From Verrucomicrobia bacterium 12-59-8 (GTDB lineage Bacteria > Verrucomicrobiota > Verrucomicrobiae > Verrucomicrobiales > Verrucomicrobiaceae): 63,629 bases of DNA. A model generated the notes under the pieces. The model did not search any database and had not been told where the DNA came from. It saw only the letters and a program-made list of their open reading frames with translations. Where the stretch lies: assembly GCA_002279765.1 (NCBI GenBank), contig NCCR01000038.1, forward strand, positions 1 through 63,629. The letters are read 5' to 3'. A program made the position numbers and the translations under genes. Shown here in pieces: positions 60,456 to 63,629 of this stretch (the stretch's first letter is position 1; every line of letters begins with the position of its first letter).

Positions 60456-60899
60456 TCAAGCCGCGTTGCGTGTTTCAATGGAACAGGCCCCAGTGTCACA
60501 GGCCGTCTCTGTGATCTGTGCCCGCAGCGCCTCATCACTGCGCAAGCGCAGCAGATGGGAGAGGCCGATGCGGTTGCTGGAAATCCAGTGTGCCGCCCGG
60601 CGTGCGATCTGCTGCATCGCCGGGCTCGCGAGCCGCAGTGACCACTCGCGATACTCACTCAGCGCCCACAGGCAGGTCACCCACGCCCCAGCGCCCTGCC
60701 AGAGTGAACCGTCATCGCCCATGACGATGATTTCTTGATCAGCGCGCAGGTTGGGAAGATCCGGGCAGCGCTGTCTGGCTTGCTCCGAATCGTAAGGCAG
60801 AAACTCCAGCCTCACATACGCGGCCTGTTCGAGCATCCAGCGCCGAAAGCGTGAGCACAGGCCGCAGCGGGCATCGTAGAAGATGGTGAGGGTGTTCAT
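60456..60899 (-). CDS. DCC-type thiol-disulfide protein (DUF393)
   Basis: 147 residues with the DCC motif at the N-terminus: 'MNTLTIFYDARCGLCSRFRR' (C12, C15, as in 'YDGxCxxC'), then the conserved 'EFLPYDSEQARQRCPDLPNL'. DUF393 proteins are presumed thiol-disulfide oxidoreductases and often accompany membrane-oxidase genes. Here it lies directly upstream of the PVC cytochrome in the same direction, with 9 bp to the preceding gene. Confidence 0.86.
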   Translation of the reverse strand: MNTLTIFYDARCGLCSRFRRWMLEQAAYVRLEFLPYDSEQARQRCPDLPNLRADQEIIVMGDDGSLWQGAGAWVTCLWALSEYREWSLRLASPAMQQIARRAAHWISSNRIGLSHLLRLRSDEALRAQITETACDTGACSIETRNAA

Positions 60900-60908
60900 G
60901 GAAATGCC

Positions 60909-61325
60909 TCACAGCGTGTCGAGAATGTCATGGGCTTTGCTGACGCGATGCATCGGCGGGACGGGCGGTGGCAGGTTGGCCAGGGTGGCGCGGCGACGCA
61001 TGCGGGTGAAGACGTAGAGATTGAAGAAGTGCATGCCGCCGAGCATGAGCAGCACGACGCCCATCTTGCCGCTGAGCAGCTCAAAGACACCGCGTGCGCC
61101 GGTAGTTTCCTCCGTGCTTTTCAGATAGAGCGAGACGAAGCCGATGTTCATGAGGTAGAAGCCGACGACGAGCAGGTGATTAACGCTATCGGCGAGGTCC
61201 GTGTTCCCGTTGAAGCAATCGACGAGGAAGATGCGGCCGTTTTTGTGGAGAGTGCGCGCCACCCAGACCGTCATGCTGACGGCAAGGATGAGGTAGAGGC
61301 TGTAGCTGATGACGGTTTCGTTCAT
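60909..61325 (-). CDS. Small integral membrane protein
   Basis: 138 residues with three predicted membrane helices: 'VISYSLYLILAVSMTVWVAR', 'SVNHLLVVGFYLMNIGFVSL' and 'GVVLLMLGGMHFFNLYVFTR'. The C-terminus is a Pro/Arg-rich cytoplasmic tail. It is immediately upstream of the DCC gene (9 bp) and likely in the same operon. No family recognised. Confidence 0.72.
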   Translation of the reverse strand: MNETVISYSLYLILAVSMTVWVARTLHKNGRIFLVDCFNGNTDLADSVNHLLVVGFYLMNIGFVSLYLKSTEETTGARGVFELLSGKMGVVLLMLGGMHFFNLYVFTRMRRRATLANLPPPVPPMHRVSKAHDILDTL

Positions 61326-61410
61326 ATGGGTGTGTGGTTTGTGTTTGGGTTGAGTGAAACTGTTTATTCTGAATTTTCAGTTATTTGTGAAATACATGGG
61401 CATGAAAAGA

Positions 61411-61956
61411 TCAGCCGAGGAGGCGCATGGCCCATTGCAGGGCGGAGGCGTGCTTCATGGAGATCACGGTATCGGCGACTTTGACGCCGAAGCTGAGGAA
61501 TTCGTCGAGGTCCTGCATCTGCTGGTGAAAATCCTTTCCAGGGCCTGCGGCTTCGTCCTTGGTGCGGGCGGCGCAGTCGCGCAGCAGGTGGATGGCAGGC
61601 TCGATCTCGCGGCGTTTGCGCTCCTTTGAGATGGTGATGAAAATCTTCCACACGTCCTTTTCCGCCTCGAAGTACTCCTTGCGGTCGCCCTTCTTGGTGA
61701 TGATGCGAACGAGGTTCCAGCCGACGAGATCCTTTAAATTGGTGTGCGCATTGCCGCGGCTGATCTCCAGGCGCTCCATGACATCGTCGGTGCACATGGG
61801 TTCAGGGGCCGTCATGAGCAGGGCGTGAATCTGGGCCATGGTGCGGGGGATGCCCCATTGCGTGCCGAGCGAACCCCATTGGACCACGAATTCCTCGCGT
61901 GCCTTTTCCCATTCTGGTAGTTCTTTGCTCACGATTTCATTAAAAACTGAAAACAA
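61411..61956 (-). CDS. GbsR/MarR-type transcriptional regulator
   Basis: 181 residues with a winged helix: 'EEFVVQWGSLGTQWGIPRTM' near the start is the GbsR hallmark, followed by 'QIHALLMTAPEPMCTDDVME', 'RLEISRGNAHTNLKDLVGWN' and 'LVRIITKKGDRKEYFEAEKD'. GbsR proteins regulate choline and other uptake genes in Bacillus; here the regulator sits at the head of the DCC/PVC-cytochrome cluster and may control it. Confidence 0.88.
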   Translation of the reverse strand: MFSVFNEIVSKELPEWEKAREEFVVQWGSLGTQWGIPRTMAQIHALLMTAPEPMCTDDVMERLEISRGNAHTNLKDLVGWNLVRIITKKGDRKEYFEAEKDVWKIFITISKERKRREIEPAIHLLRDCAARTKDEAAGPGKDFHQQMQDLDEFLSFGVKVADTVISMKHASALQWAMRLLG

Positions 61957-62013
61957 TGAAAGGCAAGCGGCTTTCGTGATTTCTTCGGCTTTGGGATAGG
62001 GAGTAGCTCAAGG

Positions 62014-62107
62014 CCAAGGAGCAGCACTTGCCAAGTGCTGTGTGGATGGGGTTGGAATGACATACTCCCAAGCCCTGAACCGGCACTTGGCAAGTGCCGC
62101 TCCTTGG
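62014..62107. repeat. Second cloverleaf palindromic element (family B)
   Basis: 94 bp: outer stem CCAAGGAGC (62014-62022) with GCTCCTTGG (62099-62107), and two palindromic arms, AGCACTTGCCAAGTGCT (62023-62039) and GGCACTTGGCAAGTGCC (62082-62098), separated by a 42-base middle segment. Architecture equals that of the element in uvrA, but with a different sequence. Lies just after the pdxH stop and upstream of gbsR. Confidence 0.8.
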
Positions 62108-62110
62108 GGA

Positions 62111-62764
62111 TTACGGGCTCAGGCGCACTTTGACCCACACGCCGTTTTCTTTGCGGTAGCGGATGCGGTCGTGCAAACGGCTCACGCGCCCCTGCCAGAA
62201 CTCGATCTCCCCTGGCAGCAGCGTGTAGCCACCCCAGTGCGGCGGACAGGGCACCTGACCCTCGGGATACTGCGCCTTCAGCTCGGCATCGCGCTCTTCC
62301 AGCCACTCACGGCCGGGAATCTCCACACTCTGGTCCGACACCCACGCACCGATCTGATGCCCATAAGGCCGGCTGGCGAAATACTTCTCCGCATCCGCGC
62401 GCTCCAGCTTCAAGATCGCGCCTTTGATGCAGACCTGATGATGCCGCTCCGTCCACAGAAAGCAGGCGGCGCCGCGTGCATCCGCAGCGATCTCGTTACC
62501 CTTCCGGCTCTCGTAGTTGGTATAAAAGTGAAAGCCGCGCTCGTCGATGCCCTTGAGCAGCACCGTGCGCACGGTCGGCGTACCATCCAAGCCGTTGGTG
62601 GCCAGGCTCATCGCGTTCGGCTCCGGCAGTTCGTGCGCCAGCGCGTCATTGATCCACAGCGTGAAGAGCTCCACCGGGTCGGCCGGGGCGCTGTTTTCAT
62701 CCAGTTCGCCCTGATCGTAACTCACGCGCAGGTCGGGCAGGTTCGGTTTGTCAGTCAGATTCAT
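62111..62764 (-). CDS. pdxH: Pyridoxine/pyridoxamine 5'-phosphate oxidase
   Basis: 217 residues, standard length. Motifs: 'LPEPNAMSLATNGLDGTPTV', 'RTVLLKGIDERGFHFYTNYE' (FMN-binding), 'SRKGNEIAADARGAACFLWT', 'KYFASRPYGHQIGAWVSDQS' and 'FWQGRVSRLHDRIRYRKENG'. Converts pyridoxine or pyridoxamine phosphate to pyridoxal phosphate. Divergent from hpt. Confidence 0.95.
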   Translation of the reverse strand: MNLTDKPNLPDLRVSYDQGELDENSAPADPVELFTLWINDALAHELPEPNAMSLATNGLDGTPTVRTVLLKGIDERGFHFYTNYESRKGNEIAADARGAACFLWTERHHQVCIKGAILKLERADAEKYFASRPYGHQIGAWVSDQSVEIPGREWLEERDAELKAQYPEGQVPCPPHWGGYTLLPGEIEFWQGRVSRLHDRIRYRKENGVWVKVRLSP

Positions 62765-62837
62765 TGAGGTTACAAGAAACGCGTGCAGGCGGCCTGCGCT
62801 ACGTCAGCTTTGGCCTTTTCTGCGCTCTTTTGTTCCC

Positions 62838-63395
62838 ATGCCATCTTCCGTCACCGGCGTCATCCAAGATCTTGAACGCATCCTTCTCACTCCCGCGCAA
62901 ATCAGCGCGCGGGTGGATGCCATGGCCGCGCGCTTGAATGCGGAACTCACAGGCAAAGTCGTCACCGTCGTGGCGCTGATGGACGGCGGCCTCTTCTTCG
63001 TGGCCGACCTGCTTCGTAAGCTCGAACTGCCCGTCCGCCTTCACACCCTGAGCGCCAGCAGCTACCAGGGCGGCACCGCCACCACCGGCGAGGTGAAGGT
63101 GAACTGGCCCGCCGATCTCGATCTGCGCGGGCAAGACGTGCTCCTCCTCGATGACATCCTCGACACCGGCCTCACCCTCAGCGTCATTTGCGAACGCATC
63201 CTCGCCCAGCAGCCCGCCTCACTGCGCACCTGCGTTCTGCTTAGCAAACGCCGCCCGCGCCTGCGCGAAGTGCCGCTGCATGACGCCGGCTTCGAAATCG
63301 ACGACGAATTCGTCGTCGGCTACGGCATGGACTACCAGGGCCGCTTCCGCAATCTGCCCTGCATCGGCATCCTCAACCCCGGTGAGTCCTCATGA
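62838..63395 (+). CDS. hpt: Hypoxanthine phosphoribosyltransferase
   Basis: The start at 62838 gives MPSSVTGVIQDLERILLTPA; 185 residues. PRPP-binding signature 'DVLLLDDILDTGLTLSVICE' (about residues 101-120), substrate loop 'LSASSYQGGTATTGEVKVNW' (SSY), and the C-terminal 'DDEFVVGYGMDYQGRFRNLP'. This is the purine salvage enzyme making IMP/GMP. The MoaD-like gene overlaps its stop by four bases. Confidence 0.95.
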   Translation: MPSSVTGVIQDLERILLTPAQISARVDAMAARLNAELTGKVVTVVALMDGGLFFVADLLRKLELPVRLHTLSASSYQGGTATTGEVKVNWPADLDLRGQDVLLLDDILDTGLTLSVICERILAQQPASLRTCVLLSKRRPRLREVPLHDAGFEIDDEFVVGYGMDYQGRFRNLPCIGILNPGESS

Positions 63396-63629
63396 AGCTG
63401 CGCGTCCTCTTCTTCTCCGTCCTGCGTGACATCACCGCCACCGACGAAGTCACCCTCGAAGTCCCCGCAGGCGCCACCATGGGCGACTTGCTAACCCAAA
63501 TCGAATCCCGCTGGCCCAAACTGCGCGACTGGGAAAACAGCCTCCTCCTCGCCCTCGATCAAACCTACGTGAAGCGCACCGAACCCCTGCACGACGACGC
63601 CGAAGTCGCCATCATGCCGCCGGTGCAAG
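63392..63629 (+). CDS. MoaD/ThiS-family sulfur-carrier protein, partial
   Basis: The start overlaps the hpt stop (ATGA). The visible residues: MKLRVLFFSVLRDITATDEV, 'TLEVPAGATMGDLLTQIESR', then 'LLALDQTYVKRTEPLHDDAE' and 'VAIMPPVQ' at the edge. The beta-grasp pattern and 'A-I-x-P-P-V' ending are those of MoaD, the molybdopterin synthase small subunit; the C-terminal Gly-Gly lies outside the window. Confidence 0.85.
   Translation, partial: MKLRVLFFSVLRDITATDEVTLEVPAGATMGDLLTQIESRWPKLRDWENSLLLALDQTYVKRTEPLHDDAEVAIMPPVQ

Overview
The window is about 63.6 kb of GC-rich bacterial chromosome. It most likely comes from a member of the Verrucomicrobia, in the Prosthecobacter/Verrucomicrobiaceae part of the phylum. 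The assignment rests on gene content: a 1070-residue PVC-type cytochrome c protein, a DUF1501 protein, a secreted sulfatase, NIPSNAP, SHD1 and golvesin-like proteins, a four-ATPase fused UvrA of 1882 residues, a GbsR regulator, and many small lipoproteins. I found no rRNA, tRNA, CRISPR array, prophage or insertion sequence.

Layout. 0-5.2 kb: the end of a conserved hypothetical, two lipoproteins, a YebC regulator and an RHH/PIN toxin-antitoxin pair. 5.2-11.3 kb: a frameshifted small gene and the giant uvrA. 11.3-13.0 kb: a small AT-rich patch with a Phd/PIN module and an AbiTii-type abortive-infection protein. 13.0-24.0 kb: a broken YyaL/DUF255 gene, two tandem secreted paralogs, a LysR regulator, a Ser/Gly/His-rich lipoprotein, a periplasmic thioredoxin, NIPSNAP, a frameshifted ParDE and a Tat-exported isomerase. 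24-28.3 kb: a debris field with an orphan AT-rich gene, a decayed duplicate, orphan antitoxins, VapBC and a DUF1501 gene with a damaged signal peptide. 28.3-37.5 kb: a metalloprotease-like protein, an opgH glucan synthase operon, glmS and a DAO-family oxidase. 37.5-44.3 kb: selO between two palindromic elements, a tRNA/rRNA methylase, a sulfatase, tyrS and another PIN module. 44.3-55.4 kb: a large secreted FAD enzyme, CBM-like and beta-barrel proteins, a methyltransferase, xth, an HTTM pair and pdhC/pdhB. 55.4-63.6 kb: a sigma-70 gene with two internal deletions, a five-gene minus-strand cluster around the PVC cytochrome, pdxH, hpt and a MoaD-like gene cut by the window end.

How the genes fit together. 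Core metabolism (glmS, tyrS, pdhBC, pdxH, hpt) is interleaved with secreted catabolic or surface proteins typical of polysaccharide-degrading Verrucomicrobia. At least six toxin-antitoxin remnants are present, and most of those between 21 and 28 kb are eroded.

The most striking signals are not genes. One is a roughly 100-135 bp cloverleaf-shaped palindrome present three times, once in frame inside uvrA (adding about 33 residues at an inter-domain linker) and twice flanking selO. A second, unrelated palindrome at 62.0 kb has the same architecture. Third, at least two genes (the sigma factor twice, YyaL once) have out-of-frame deletions that each remove the most conserved motif of the protein. 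The deletions could be biology or an assembly artefact, and reads would settle it.
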